A DNA stretch of 64,000 nt, taken from assembly GCA_027577595.1 (NCBI GenBank), contig JANBRJ010000080.1, forward strand, positions 1 to 64,000. The letters run 5' to 3'. This document shows, in pieces, positions 29,094 to 41,000 of this stretch. Under the pieces are notes generated by a model, which was not told where the DNA came from, did not search any database, and was given only the letters and a program-made list of their open reading frames with translations. This DNA is from Coemansia sp. RSA 487 (taxonomy: Eukaryota > Kickxellomycota > Kickxellomycetes > Kickxellales > Kickxellaceae). The translations under genes and the position numbers were made by a program. The number at the start of each line of letters is the position of its first letter. Position 1 is the first letter of the stretch.

Positions 29094-31151
29094 TTGTGTT
29101 GTTTTTTTGCAAGTATGAAGCGACCAGAGATAACCGTTGGTTTTGCTTTAAAGGCAATATGCGATTCCCAAAGCCAGGACAGCACAAAGAGAGATAATTA
29201 GGATAAAGTACAAAAAAAAATAAACGACAATTTGAACAATAGATAAAAAAAGCGTCTTAGCTTGTGTTGCACGTTCAATTTTCAACTTTTGCGTGTCTGT
29301 TGGTTTAATCTTTTACAGCTGGCTTCCTGAAAGTGCGGGATTTTTTTCCTCCGCGATGGGCTGATCTTCTGATCACGAGCCGAGCTGGACAACACAGTCT
29401 ATCAGCCTATTTTCTTGGCTACTTTGTTCTTGGTCGTTATTTCCAAGACAGAACAATGATCTCGAGCACAAGGAACACAAATGTCGTCTTTCTAGTAATC
29501 TGTGTTTCTGTAAGACAATCAAGTGTCATCGTAATTACATTGAATGAATTCCTTGTAAAAAATACCGAAATACCAAATAGAGCACTTTCAGATCCTTTGG
29601 ACGTTAATAGCTCATAAAGTGTTTTATTGCGCATCCCAGTGTCTGTTGATGAAGATACATCTTTAGTTTGGCTGTGTTTAGAGAAGCTGTCGGAGAAAAG
29701 AGCAGCTTTGTTTGCCCAAAAGAATAAAAACATGATTTGCATCTCTAAAGTTGAACACATTCGATCGCATGGCAATGTCGCATGGGGATCAACCAGCCGT
29801 CCCTTCAAAATCGGATACGTAAACACAGAGACTGCCTATGTGTATGTGGACTGAACAGTGTGAACGCCGAAAGAGGGGACTCTGTTGATAAACAACCAGT
29901 GGAATTCAGACCTATTGCAGCAAACTCAGCTTGTCTGCTGGTATCAGGGCAAAGTCCGATATCCTTCACTGTACCGTCTAGAATTTTCATTAAACTACAG
30001 AAGCAGAGTGGATGCTTGTAAACAGGATGACTTCATTTGTCAAAGATTTCGATGATGCCACGCGTTTGGACTGATGTGCGACCGATAAGACCGTTATAAC
30101 AATCGGCAAGTGAAAGTGCGATATAAATATTTTTCACTTTGCTTTGGTTGATTCATACCCTTTTTAAAAAGTACTTCGCATATGAAGGCAAACCTGGCAA
30201 CGGTTTCTCATGGTTTCTCGTGAAAATTGTCCACAACAAAAACCGCCATGCCTTTAATTACACTGAGAGGTTGCCAAGACCAAAACAGCATGAAGCGGAG
30301 GCGACAGGCATCGGATGCATGCAGGCCGTATTACGCGTATTACAGGCAAAATAAAGTGAACACGATGGGGAAAATGCACCTTTATGGATTTTCTTGTGCG
30401 CAACACGCGGGCCGCGTGTTAAAGGGACCCAACCACCATGCTTCGGCCGATTTCTGTTAGCGGATCGCAAATCTACACAAGTATCTGTGCATCGCCAACG
30501 CTTTGTATGGTTCTAATCTGAATGTCCGATAAAATAAAAACATTGGTGTCCTTCCTCCCATCTTTCTCTTTACACCAACGGAAAACAAATCTCCAGCAAA
30601 CGGACGGGTAGAGCACCCATCCACGCGAAAAGTGTTTTTGCATTCCAGCTTGTTTTGGCTAAATTACTTTCCATTTCAGGTTCACTTCCCGAATAAGTGA
30701 AGCGGTGGTGGGAGCTGTGAAAGCCATGCAAAGATTCAGGATTCATCCAAAAATATAGCAGCCATCATCTATCTGCTGCGTGTTCCAAAATACAGGAATT
30801 TGCATTTTAGTTCTTTGTTTAATTCGGGATGAGGCCGAGACAAACGAATGTTTACTTGCGACATGTTTTGTAAACGAGCACCGGGTAACACGATACTGTT
30901 TAGGCGAGCCTTCTCCGTGTAACAAGCAATAAACAGAGGCCCTCCAGTTAACTATCGTCGCTTCTGCTCACCAACGGCGGATTTCTTCAGTTCCGACGGA
31001 AAAAGCTAGCAAGAAACACCTCTCCCACCCCATTTTGCTTTGCGAATGTTTGCCGACTCCGCAGCCACCCATCATCCCAGCCGCCAATAATTTTGTTCTC
31101 GAGTCCATCGTCTATCCAACCGCCAATAACCCGACGAACAGGCCACCAAAC

Positions 31152-31187
31152 AAAAGAAAAGAAGAGAAAAGAAAAGAAAAGAAAAAA
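31152..31187 (+). repeat. AAAAG microsatellite
   Basis: An uninterrupted purine tract of AAAAG-like units, non-coding. Confidence 0.8.
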
Positions 31188-31443
31188 GCGACATGCTAAG
31201 ACATACGCAAATGCTTGCTGAATGTTTGCGGGTCTTCACCAGTCGCTGATAGAAGTTGACTGTCATCTCTTCAGGATGGAAGAAATGCTTGTAGCATGTG
31301 GCGAGAAAAAAAACAAACGTTCTTTTTGAAAGTAAAGGAAGTGAGCGGCAACGGGTGGTGATGTACAAATAAAATTACCAGCAAGCATCCGTCCCATCCC
31401 GGCTTGACCAGGAGAAAAACGCCATTAGTTCTTGCTCAGCTTT

Positions 31444-31451
31444 TATAAATA
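31444..31451 (+). promoter_or_regulatory. TATA box of HMG-box gene
   Basis: Reads TATAAATA, about 450 bp before the ATG at 31898; pyrimidine-rich sequence downstream fits a long 5' leader. Confidence 0.5.
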
Positions 31452-31897
31452 GAGAGCCCGACGAGGAGAGCCTACACCTATCTTCCCTTCTCCACTTTGG
31501 TTCTATGCTCTTCCCTTCTTCACTCTATTTTAGTGTTCACTGCTGCCGATTAAATTCCATCTATCCTGTTTATCCCTTTCCTTTTCCATACCATCGTATC
31601 TTGTTCCTATTTAATGCCGATATTGTTCATCACTTCTTTGACTGTACTCACTATTTTTGTGTATGTTTCTTTCTCCGCAAAAGAGCTCACTTGTTCATTG
31701 TATTGACGCAATTGTCATCTTATTATATCCGGGCGAGTCTCCCTATCTGCTTACACATTCAACATCCTACTTGGTTTCTTTCAGCGCTTGTGTTCGATAG
31801 TTTGATTAACGCCCATTACAAAGGGATCCATTTCCCAGAGCTTATTTTGATTCCGAGCCACACACGACAGACGAGTACAAAGTAGACTTTTTCAAGC

Positions 31898-34017
31898 ATG
31901 AACACGATCCCAAACACGAACTACAGCGGCGCTGCTGGCTATGTCGGCTCCCAATACTCTTTGAACGCCAGTCAACAACAACAGGTATCCACGCTGCCGG
32001 CTCTTGAACAGCAGCTCTCACCAGGCGGAGTCGGTGTTCCCATTGTCGGCGGATCTTCGCTGCCGTCATTCCAGCTTGCGTCAGTCGCCACGTCACCCAT
32101 ACCGGGCACTCCGTCGTCGGCAGCCACAGGCTCTGCCGCTATGACCGGACTAGGCGGCGGCTTTGCATTCAGCCAATCGATTGTGTCACCAAGCGCTCCT
32201 TCCGTCTCGAGCACGTTTAACGACTACTCCGCCAACCCACATCCGAGCTATAACTACCAGCAGCAGCCAATGCCAAAGCTGGTCAATGTGCCAGTGACAC
32301 AGTCATACTCGTACCAGCCGTCAACGCACAACACCCAAGAATTCCCCAATGTTCTGCTCAACGGTGGGCCCATCAACGGCAGCAATGCTCTGCCAATGGA
32401 AGAAACACAGGGCCAGGCAGTCTCACAGCAAAATGCGGGTATCCAAAAGTCAAAGCCCCGGGCGCCGCGCAACAAAAGTAAATTCAAGCGCTTCCGTAAC
32501 GCCTTCATCTACTTTGTCAACGACCAAAGGTAAATATCACCAAAAAAACAAAGCCATGAATTGTCAATTGCATTGCAGCTTTTTTTCGCTGTTGCCGATT
32601 CTAGACCCTTCTCACTCTCCTACATTTCTTTGGATTCCATTGTCGTTAAGGATTAATCCTGCATTTGGTACAGTATAAACAAAAAGGAAAATATGCGCAA
32701 AGCCTCATTTTCTCCTTGTTTTTCTCTGCAGACTATATTTGTTTCAATGTGAATTTCCCCCTTCCATTCGCGCTTTGCTTCCAAATTCTCATTGTCCTCG
32801 AGTGAAAGGAAAAAGCGTGAAATCTGCAACAGCTTTTCGTCTCCCGAATGGCCCCATCTCACATTTGTTGTTCATGCTTGGTGATCACAATCGTGCAGAG
32901 AACAAGATTTTGCATGCTATGCTTTGCTGCATGTTTGTTACGGATGGAGACACACGATAGACATTATAAAAACGCAAGACAGAGAAAAACGATCGTCGCA
33001 ATCCCTCTTTTTTCCTTTTTTGTCTCTTGTTGTTGCACCAAAACATGCGCATGAGTAACATATGCAGCTTGCTAATATGGTCCTTTGCTTCTTCCAATCG
33101 CTTGTAGAGACAAGGTCGATGACGAAACAAAGAAACTCAAAAACAGAGAGTTTTTACAGCTGATGAGTGCCCGGTGGAAAACAATGCCCGAGATTGAGCG
33201 CAAACCTTATGTTCACCTCGCCGAGGAGGACAAGAAGCGGTTTAACGAGGATGTCAAAAAGTTTGGCAAGTACGAGTCGAGACAGCGCCGCTACAACAAG
33301 CCTCGGACGCTCAGCAAGAGCGGCAAATACGCCTATCCTCAAGAGGCCGCCTATGGCTTCCCTGCAAGCGGCAATAGCACTGGCAGCATGGGAACTGGCC
33401 AAAGCAGCGGTGGCGCTGCTGCCGCTGCCGCTAATTTCTTGTACACTGCTGGCGGCGGATACGGAAACGTTGTACCTGCACAGATGAGCGCTGGTGCTGC
33501 GCCGCAGACAAACATCTCGCAGTTTTATGTTGGGCCGCCCGCACAGAGCTCGTCTGCAAACGCACGGCTCGGTACCTTGGCCGCAAGCAATCTTCCTCAT
33601 TCGGGAACGAGCATATTGGCTGCAGATATCCAGCAGCAAATACAGCAGCCATCGTCGTCGCTGCTTACTCCACCTGCAGCGACAGATGCCCAGCGAAGGT
33701 CGATATCAAGCAATAATTCGTCAAATGCAAACGAAGTTGGCGACATCAATACATCATTGAGCCCTGGATACCAATGGGCTTCTGCAGCAGCCGCTGGAAA
33801 TGCTCAAACAGGAATGATTCCACATGGGAGGTATTACGCAGCTTATTACCAGCAGCAGCAACAGCCGCCTGCCAGCTATCTGCAAGTTCCAGCTGGAATT
33901 CCAATCACTCACTCGCTAACAGAGCCGGCGTTCCAGATGACTGGCCATCAAAACCCGCTTCTTGTCCAGAACCAGCAGCAAACACAACACCAAACGCTGC
34001 AGCAGCAGCAATACTAA
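31898..34017 (+). CDS. HMG-box transcription factor, 2 exons
   Basis: A putative nuclear HMG-box regulator of 513 aa. Exon 1 is 31898-32529 and exon 2 is 33108-34017. The 578-bp intron (GTAAAT...GTAG) splits an Arg codon (AG|A) inside the HMG box. The joined box begins KSKFKRFRNAFIYFVNDQR, continues DKVDDETKKLKNREFLQLM and SARWKTMPEIERKPYVHLAE, and ends at FNEDVKKFGKYESRQRRY, with normal box length, which confirms the splice. The N-terminal 185 residues are Ser/Pro/Gln-rich. After the box come an Ala/Gly/Ser-rich region and a Gln-rich tail with several short poly-Gln runs, typical of activation domains. It is not a clear MATA-type box. The neighbours (PEX13, TFC1) are not known mating-locus markers, so a sex-determining role is not supported. 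Confidence 0.88.
32530..33107 (+). other. 578-bp intron in the HMG-box gene
   Basis: Donor GTAAAT directly after CAAAG, acceptor CTTGTAG. It is the longest intron in the window and sits within the DNA-binding domain. No embedded gene is visible. Confidence 0.8.
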
Positions 34018-34438
34018 CAGCTTGTAGACATCCTTAGATGACCAAACGTAGCAACGAGCGCAATAGCTCAAGCAACAGCATCAACGTAACTGTATAGTCA
34101 TACTTTTATTTTTATCTATTTTTTTTTAGTTTTATCTCGCGTACGTAGAGCAAGCCCTTATGTTTTTAGTTCTGTATTAAAGAAACAACGTTATCAAGAA
34201 AAAGCATCATGGTTCCACATTCTGGTAGTTAGTTAAACTTGTAAGTAGAGACTGATTGATGGCAACTCCCACCTTATTCGCCATGACATGACCCATGCCC
34301 ACAATCATCTGCCGTCTTACTTGTTCCTGATTATACTGGTGTGCACATGAACCGAAATCCTACGAGGTTTGGTAAAACAAATGACGCTGCATTCCATTCA
34401 CCACACACTACATATTCTTTCTTGAAAATATATAGCCG
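34018..34438. other. Intergenic, HMG-box 3' flank / TFC1 promoter
   Basis: 421 bp with no ORF of interest; T-rich stretch near 34104-34130 probably belongs to the HMG-box 3' UTR. Confidence 0.5.
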
Positions 34439-36091
34439 ATGACGGACGCACAGATTGATGACGCTACTAGCGGTGAAGAGGCTGCAGAGCGTCGGGTCCT
34501 TCCGCAGCGTACACTCGTCTCAGTCGAGTACCCTGGGTACGTGAACAACATCGAGACGGCCATAAAGACACTAGGTGGCCGTGAAAGACTAGCACGCACT
34601 GTGACGGAGGACGTTGGTATGCCCGTGGAACTACGATACAGGAATAAGGACCCAGCGTCACATCCGATCAATGGGAACGTTGTGCCTACTCAGAACCTCC
34701 TTATCAAGGTAAAGCGCCGCACACGAGTGCCTAGACGCAACAATGGCCATTCGACGGACGGGACAGCCGCTGCTCCCGCAGAAACAACTGCTGAAGTTGT
34801 CGGCATAATCGACAAAACCGTGCGCTTTCGCACGCTTGCAGACTTCCAGTTTATCTCGCCGCCAAGTGACCCATTGTGGAAGATCTCGGAAATGCTCCAG
34901 TCGCTTGACATCGAAAAAATCAAAGAAGCGGGCGAAGAAATGCTGTTTGAGTCGCGTATAGGCACTAGGGATGCGTACATCCCGGCTCCATTCCTCGACC
35001 GCCAGGGATGGCCCTCTCAAGTGCCGCTTAGCAGCCATGCCTCCGATCGGCACAACACAGCCGATGAAAGTAACACAAGGACAAAGTTAAAGAGGTCAGC
35101 TGTAGAGGACAGGAACACGCGGCCATTCCATGGAACGGTCATAAGATTTAGCTCTCCAACAATACCCACAGAACCCAACCCAATGGCCCAGTGTGAACTT
35201 AAAGAAATTCCCCAAGCGCTTCTCGAAAAAGTCAAGGGCATCCTTGAAGAGCAACCAGTGGTTAGCCGTAATGCCATGAGTATTCTTGTGCCCACTGCTG
35301 AGCTCAACGGGCTGCGTTTGAATATAGTCATGTCAACCGTGTCGTACCTGATGGAAAATGGTCCATGGCGCAGCTGCTGGATCCGCTTTGGTTATGATCC
35401 ACGCAAGCATGAGGATGCATACAAGTACCAGGTTCTTGATATGCGCAGCATGTATTTGAAGGAGCGCGGTGGCCGGAAGCGCGGGAATAAGCGCGGACCG
35501 CTGAAGACTCAGCAGGAGTCAAAGCCGCCGCGCAACCCCGTCGAAGCCCAAAACTACATATTCGACATGGACGCCGCGCGTCAGGGCATTTCTGGTATGT
35601 TCCAGCTAATGCATGTGAACATCCCGGTTCTCAAAGAGATGATCGAATATCCTGGAGGGCTTCGGCGTCGGCCATGCGAAAAGTCTGGTTGGCTGCACGT
35701 CTCGCTCGTCCACTCGATTCGCGTCAAGGCACGCGTACTTAAAAAGAGCCTTGACGGGTCTGCTGAGGCGACACGTGAGCTGCCAATAGATTATGCGGAG
35801 CTAGACAGAATGCTTAGCGCCGATCGGCGCGACGAGGATGCTGCGATTGCTGCTGAAAATGAAGCCCACGAACGCGAAGCCAGTGCCAGAAATGGAAAGC
35901 TGTCCCGGACAATGCGCAGTCTGGTCGACGCTCATGTCGACCAGCTTATGAGCCAACTTGCAACGCAAAGCAACAACTTTGCCGAAGCGGGTGGTGAAGT
36001 CGCCGCCGCCGCTGCCACAGTTGATGAATATGGCGATTTCGATGATTATGATATATTTGGCGAAGAAGAATTAACCGACGAGGATGACTAA
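34439..36091 (+). CDS. TFC1: TFIIIC subunit tau95-like (Tfc1/Sfc1/GTF3C5)
   Basis: A subunit of RNA polymerase III factor TFIIIC that binds the A box of tRNA genes. The 550-aa product has the N-terminal barrel start LVSVEYPGYVNNIETAIKTL followed by GGRERLARTV. The linker and second barrel part include VRFRTLADFQFISPPSDPLW near residue 125. The central DNA-binding winged-helix domain (about 275-370) carries MSTVSYLMENGPWRSCWIRF, then GYDPRKHEDAYKYQVLDMR. The C-terminal tail is very acidic (DEYGDFDDYDIFGEEELTDE). Yeast Tfc1 is 649 aa and human GTF3C5 519 aa, so the length fits. It converges with the F-box-like gene 97 bp away. Confidence 0.92.
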   Translation: MTDAQIDDATSGEEAAERRVLPQRTLVSVEYPGYVNNIETAIKTLGGRERLARTVTEDVGMPVELRYRNKDPASHPINGNVVPTQNLLIKVKRRTRVPRRNNGHSTDGTAAAPAETTAEVVGIIDKTVRFRTLADFQFISPPSDPLWKISEMLQSLDIEKIKEAGEEMLFESRIGTRDAYIPAPFLDRQGWPSQVPLSSHASDRHNTADESNTRTKLKRSAVEDRNTRPFHGTVIRFSSPTIPTEPNPMAQCELKEIPQALLEKVKGILEEQPVVSRNAMSILVPTAELNGLRLNIVMSTVSYLMENGPWRSCWIRFGYDPRKHEDAYKYQVLDMRSMYLKERGGRKRGNKRGPLKTQQESKPPRNPVEAQNYIFDMDAARQGISGMFQLMHVNIPVLKEMIEYPGGLRRRPCEKSGWLHVSLVHSIRVKARVLKKSLDGSAEATRELPIDYAELDRMLSADRRDEDAAIAAENEAHEREASARNGKLSRTMRSLVDAHVDQLMSQLATQSNNFAEAGGEVAAAAATVDEYGDFDDYDIFGEEELTDEDD

Positions 36092-36188
36092 GTGAATCAA
36101 AGCATCACTTTTGTTCTGAACCCAAACTCTTGCTTCTAATTTAAGCGTTTTTTAATATTAAAATAAAAAGACAAAATGAAAAATTCAA

Positions 36189-37721
36189 CTACTTGATAGG
36201 CATCAACGACGATACTGGCCACTTCCCTATGTATGCTCTTCCAGCTGCTAGCTTGACCGTGCGTGGTATTCCCAATAACCTTGATGTTATTAAATGTGTA
36301 AAATGTATCTCCTCTATATTTGGAATCTTGGAGAGTAGTTTTGCTATATCATCAATGTATATTGCACAACCTAGCTCAATGGAATGAAGGTACTCCCAAT
36401 ATATATTATGCTTATCGTTGAATAGAGTATCCATATTATCAATACTAACCTCTACACGTCTCGCTAGATCTGGAATACCAAGCATATCATTCATGAATTT
36501 GTGAAAATTGAATATCCGACTACCATCTCGGTTGGAAGCTGCATGTCTTTCAAAAACCCCTTTGGCGACGCCCATATCAAAACCTTCAAACCAAACTGTT
36601 GCTCGATCCAAAATCAAGCGAATGTTTTCTATTATCTTTAAATTGTGGATAGATGCTAGAAATGCAAGAGTGAATGGACAAATACGTATAGACACACTGT
36701 CAAGCTTTGGCGCCACAACTTTATAATCAAGTGCGTGTTTATAATGCCCCCATGTGATAAATTCATTGTTTTCTTCATCTACTTCAAAACCACTTGATAG
36801 ATATAAACTTTTCAATTCCTTGAAGTGCATGATCCTTAAATCGTCATTTCGTTTAAAGTAATCCCAGCCAACATTCACATTCATATGTTCCAGATGCAAT
36901 CTTTCAAGCCCTTCCACATTTATCGGCGGCAGTTTTGTTGAGACATATGTATATCCATGTAGTTTGGCATATTTCAATTTATCCTGAAAAGCTTCTACCA
37001 TTCCAAGTCCTACACTTGGATAATCAAACCCCATTAATTGATGTGCGTAGCCTTTAAACACTGATTGAGTAAATCCCAATAGTACGGGTGTATCCCACAT
37101 ATGGTCACACTTGATATGAATAACACGTGTAATATGTTGAGCAAACTCCTTACCTATATAATTAGCATCTGTAATACCCGCTGGAATGTTAGCCCTGAAA
37201 TTTGCATTATAGCCTATACAAAATGAAAACTTCAAATGTCTGACTTTTTCCAGCAAGTGTCTATGATGCCGTATTTTTTCTATTATCTTGGGAAGGTTAT
37301 ACAGTGGATTGCCAAGTGTTTTTACATGTATATGAATATTCTTAGGGTAACATTTACAATATTCTGGAATAATATTCAGGTTGGACTTTACGGCAAATGC
37401 ACTTGCTAATGGCTCATTTGTGTCATCTGAACAGCTGAGTTCATCATATGTATCATAGCCGGAATAATCGCATAAATCGGCACTAACGCCCCAGTCATTT
37501 ATTATTGAATCTTGTCTACTGATGCGGGAGCATCTAAAAAATGAGGTTCTATGTACTTTATGAAGCGCTAAGTTCCTCCATATCTTGCAACTCGACAAGA
37601 GCGCAATCTTGGTTTTCCATAGATTCAGTTTATAATGCTTGGAGGAAGCCCAACGCCTGTAGTTGACAGTGAAGTGGAAAATGCTTATTAGAATTGCCTC
37701 AGGAAGCTCATTAATATGCAT
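36189..37721 (-). CDS. AT-rich F-box-like protein of a lineage-specific type
   Basis: A 510-aa protein starting MHINELPEAILISIFHFTVN and continuing to SCKIWRNLALHKVH. This is a recognisable though stretched F-box, with a basic insertion (YRRWASSKHYKLNLWKTK) between its helices. The rest has spaced Leu/Ile-rich segments such as LHLEHMNVNVGWDYFKRNDD, FKELKSLYLSSGFEV and VSIRICPFTLAFLA, resembling irregular leucine-rich repeats. F-box proteins act as substrate receptors of SCF ubiquitin ligases. Codon use is markedly more AT-rich than in flanking TFC1 and WAPL, which suggests a fast-evolving or recently arrived family member. The open frame extends 30 codons further upstream, but MHINELPE is the natural F-box start. 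Confidence 0.7.
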   Translation of the reverse strand: MHINELPEAILISIFHFTVNYRRWASSKHYKLNLWKTKIALLSSCKIWRNLALHKVHRTSFFRCSRISRQDSIINDWGVSADLCDYSGYDTYDELSCSDDTNEPLASAFAVKSNLNIIPEYCKCYPKNIHIHVKTLGNPLYNLPKIIEKIRHHRHLLEKVRHLKFSFCIGYNANFRANIPAGITDANYIGKEFAQHITRVIHIKCDHMWDTPVLLGFTQSVFKGYAHQLMGFDYPSVGLGMVEAFQDKLKYAKLHGYTYVSTKLPPINVEGLERLHLEHMNVNVGWDYFKRNDDLRIMHFKELKSLYLSSGFEVDEENNEFITWGHYKHALDYKVVAPKLDSVSIRICPFTLAFLASIHNLKIIENIRLILDRATVWFEGFDMGVAKGVFERHAASNRDGSRIFNFHKFMNDMLGIPDLARRVEVSIDNMDTLFNDKHNIYWEYLHSIELGCAIYIDDIAKLLSKIPNIEEIHFTHLITSRLLGIPRTVKLAAGRAYIGKWPVSSLMPIK

Positions 37722-38016
37722 ATTTAAAAACTTTGTAGTTGAATAAAAGGCAAAAAGTTTAAATGGGTTGTAAAGCAAAGAAAAGTGGATAGACTGCAGC
37801 TGCCAACCCATTCTCGATTTTTAAAAACAGCTACAAAGTCAATTTTGTTCTTTTCATATAAAGACAAAAAACTCCTCTTCTAGAGATGCCGCCATTTTAG
37901 CCATTTCAAAGTTTTCTATACAGATGATATCAGCAAAATCTAGAACAGCTCTCAGCTCAAGTGTTATTACAGGCTTCTAGGCAAGATAGCTAAAATATGT
38001 ATGAGGTTTATAGTGT

Positions 38017-41000
38017 TTACATTTTGCCAAGTAAGTCAATGACAGATTGCAAAGAAGCTGGCAGCAGCTTCTTGCCGTACACGTCCAAGCGACTGCCAAA
38101 TTTAACATCTGTACTGTTTTCGCAGAGTGGTTGGTGCTGTCCAAGTGGACTAGGCAAGCACTGGTGATGACCAGAATTTTGCTGCTGCAAGTGGCAGTTA
38201 GGAAGGGTATCTACAGATGCAACGCCAAGGGTGTTTAGAAGGCCGCTAGCAACATTTTGGTTAACGGTCGACGAAATTTGGACAAATTTCCGGATATGTT
38301 CCAGCAAAGTAGACGTGCTTTTGCCTGGCAGCTGGTTAAGGATCGCCTGTCTGATGGGGCCAGAATCGCGCATAAGAAACCCAAGAAGAACAGCCAGATA
38401 TCCAGCTGTAACCGATGCATCCATGTTGCTCTCTTCCTCTAAACAGCGTCCCAAGAACGCGCCAGTTATAAGCGCGACCAGCGGCATCTTGTCAGTACAA
38501 GCGCACACGGGGAAGCATTTCCCCTCTAGCTGACACCGCGGGCTTTGAAGAACGTGGCCAAAATATACTGTGGACGATGGATCCGACTCTACGACATTTA
38601 TAAGCAATGCACATGATATCAGCAGCACGTCGTATTTTAGGCTGTTTTCATCTTCGGCAAGCTGCGCTTTACGTCTAGGCGCGAATACCTTCGAATTGTG
38701 CTCGGCCAAGGAATGTTTGTCAGGGATGGAGTCTAAACCACGCGACATCAAGGCAATACTTTTGGCAACAATTGCCAGCCCCTCGCTTGCAAAGAAGCGG
38801 GAACAAAACGCCGTGCTTCCGTAAGACAGATTCACTAAAAGTTGAAGATCAAGCGCCAGAGTCTCCAGCACCTGGTTCAAAGACAAGTTTGTGGTCCTAG
38901 CACATGTCTGCTGACATACGGTTAGCAAGTGAAGTAGCGTCGGCACACATGATTCTATCGAAAGTAGCTCCTCCTGGTTCTCGATGTTTGCAGCAATGCA
39001 GAAGCGCAGTATTTCCAACTCAACGCCAATGAATGCAAAGCTCGGGGTAATGGCGCTCGGCTCTTGAGAAAGCAGACGGTCAAACGCCTTTGCATTGCGC
39101 TTATTGTGTCTGGTAGGATATGATGTTGCTGCCAGTTTCTCTTTGGCAACGCTGGGTTTGGACTTCTTTCCAGCATAAAAAACAGGTGCTTTTTTCGTCT
39201 CCTCCGGGAGATCAAAGTCCATCCACACATCGTCGCCCTCGTTGTTGTCATTAGGTGTCAGTGGTTGACTGCAAAAACCCGATTTCTTAGGAAACAGCCC
39301 TTGCGCTTTAGAATTTGGTACTGTAAATAGTGATTTGCGCTGCTGTTCGACAAACGCAGGCAAATCCATCGCTAATACCCGCTCCGCAACAAGACCAAGA
39401 CACCCGGATTCGTGCATCTCGTTGCGAAGCAAGGGCGCAATCGCAACAAGAGCCACATCGTTGTTACGCGAAAATCCGAACAAAGCACAAAGTGCCAAGC
39501 TGTACATAGACAGCGGCATTTTCCCGTCGTTCAAAAGATTGTGCCCATGCGCCAGCCTGCAGATCTGCTCAGCGCACCCGAACTGCGCAGGGGAGTCGAA
39601 ATCATGTTTGCGTCGCAGTGCCAGAATGTCAGCTGCCGTATTGGTGCTTACTGTCTTAAGTATTCCGGCAACGGTTTCAAGGATCTGCTTTTCAAAAACC
39701 AGCATCTGCATCGCAGTTGGTGTTAGGAATGCAATTGCTATCAGGGCCGTTGTGGCGGAGAGAATAACTGGGTCGTCGCGGATACGTCCCAACGTTTGCA
39801 CAAGGGCTGAAAGCTTGGATTTGCTTGCAAGCAAGTCGTCGCAAAAGTCCTGGTCTTCGAGTCTGGACAGAAGCTTTTCACAGGCCAATGATGTCGAGTC
39901 CTCTGTTCTGTTGGCTGTACTGAGCCCGTGAATAATATCACCTAGTTGCTGCTTAAACGGACCAACGGACACTTCTCGCTCGCTTTCGTTATGACTAGCG
40001 TTTCCACTGCTTAGCTTTGGATCGACCGGATCTATAAGATCAAGTAAGCGTCCAGGCGCACGCATGTTGCTATCGTACGGAAAATTCTCAAGTGCCGGTC
40101 TGCCCGTGGTTTCAAATACCGCTTGCACCCTTAAGGTAGGCGAGATCTCGATACCCAGCGCTCCACCACCATCGCCGACTAAATCGTAGTCCTCGTCGTC
40201 ACGCGAGCGACCATATGTATAGACCACGTTGTGGGTGTATGCACGCATCTGAAGTCGCTTGGACGTTGCCGTTGACGGGCCCTGTATGGAGTTCAGGACC
40301 TGGCGGTTCCCGATCTGCGCAATCGGCGTAGCACTGACATCTGCTACTGTTGCTTCTGTTAGATGTGCCGCGTGCTCGCGGATACTATCGCTATCGCTGT
40401 ATTCCGACCCAGCATGGCCACTCAGAAGCTGGCTACATTTTCCGCTATCCAAAAGGCGGCCAGGAGTTGATGGCGGGGATGAGGAAAGCAGGCTGTCATT
40501 GCCCTCGCGAATCGATCCTCTACTGCGTTTTGATTTGACCGGCCGCCTTGGACCCTTTGTCCGTGCGAATATCGGACTGCTTGACAAAAGGTCGCTCATT
40601 TCAAACACTGACGTAGCTGCTTCGTGGTCAGAGGAAGCGGGCTGAGAGTTTGCGGGCGATGTTCTGGCGTTCTTTAACCTCGCTCTGCTGACACTGGCCT
40701 TTGTAGTCACAGCGGTCCTCTTCCCTCCTCTACCAGCTTTTGCAATAACTGGCTTGCTGATTGAGTCGGCTTTGCTGCCATTCATACGCGATGCTGGCTG
40801 TGCGCTTTTGACTTTTTTGATCGCCTTGCTACCTCCGACAAGTGCCCTTTTTGGTGGTGGTTTAGCTGGCGGCTTTGATATACCTCCTGCGTTCGATGTC
40901 TTTTTAGATACAGTAGCAGCAGCCATGAACGGATTGCTAGGAATTTCATCCAGATCCCATTTGTCCTTTGTGGCCTCGAGTACCTCCCTTGACGACGATG

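Larger units (their letters stand above)
29094..31897. other. Long gene-free region between PEX13 and HMG-box gene
   Basis: 2.8 kb with no credible gene. It holds a purine-rich AAAAG repeat (31152-31187) and, next to the HMG-box gene, a strong TATA box (31444-31451) followed by a pyrimidine-rich leader of about 450 bp. The length is typical of regulatory DNA around a developmental regulator; that reading is inference. Confidence 0.55.

Noticed and set aside
29333-29854. ORFs of 75-129 codons on both strands between PEX13 and the HMG-box gene
   Set aside because: No recognisable motif or codon bias, and they overlap one another; treated as non-coding.
31898-34017. HMG-box gene as a mating-type (sexM/sexP) locus
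   Set aside because: Neighbours are PEX13 and TFC1, not the transporter/helicase or APN2/SLA2 markers, and the box is not clearly of MAT type.
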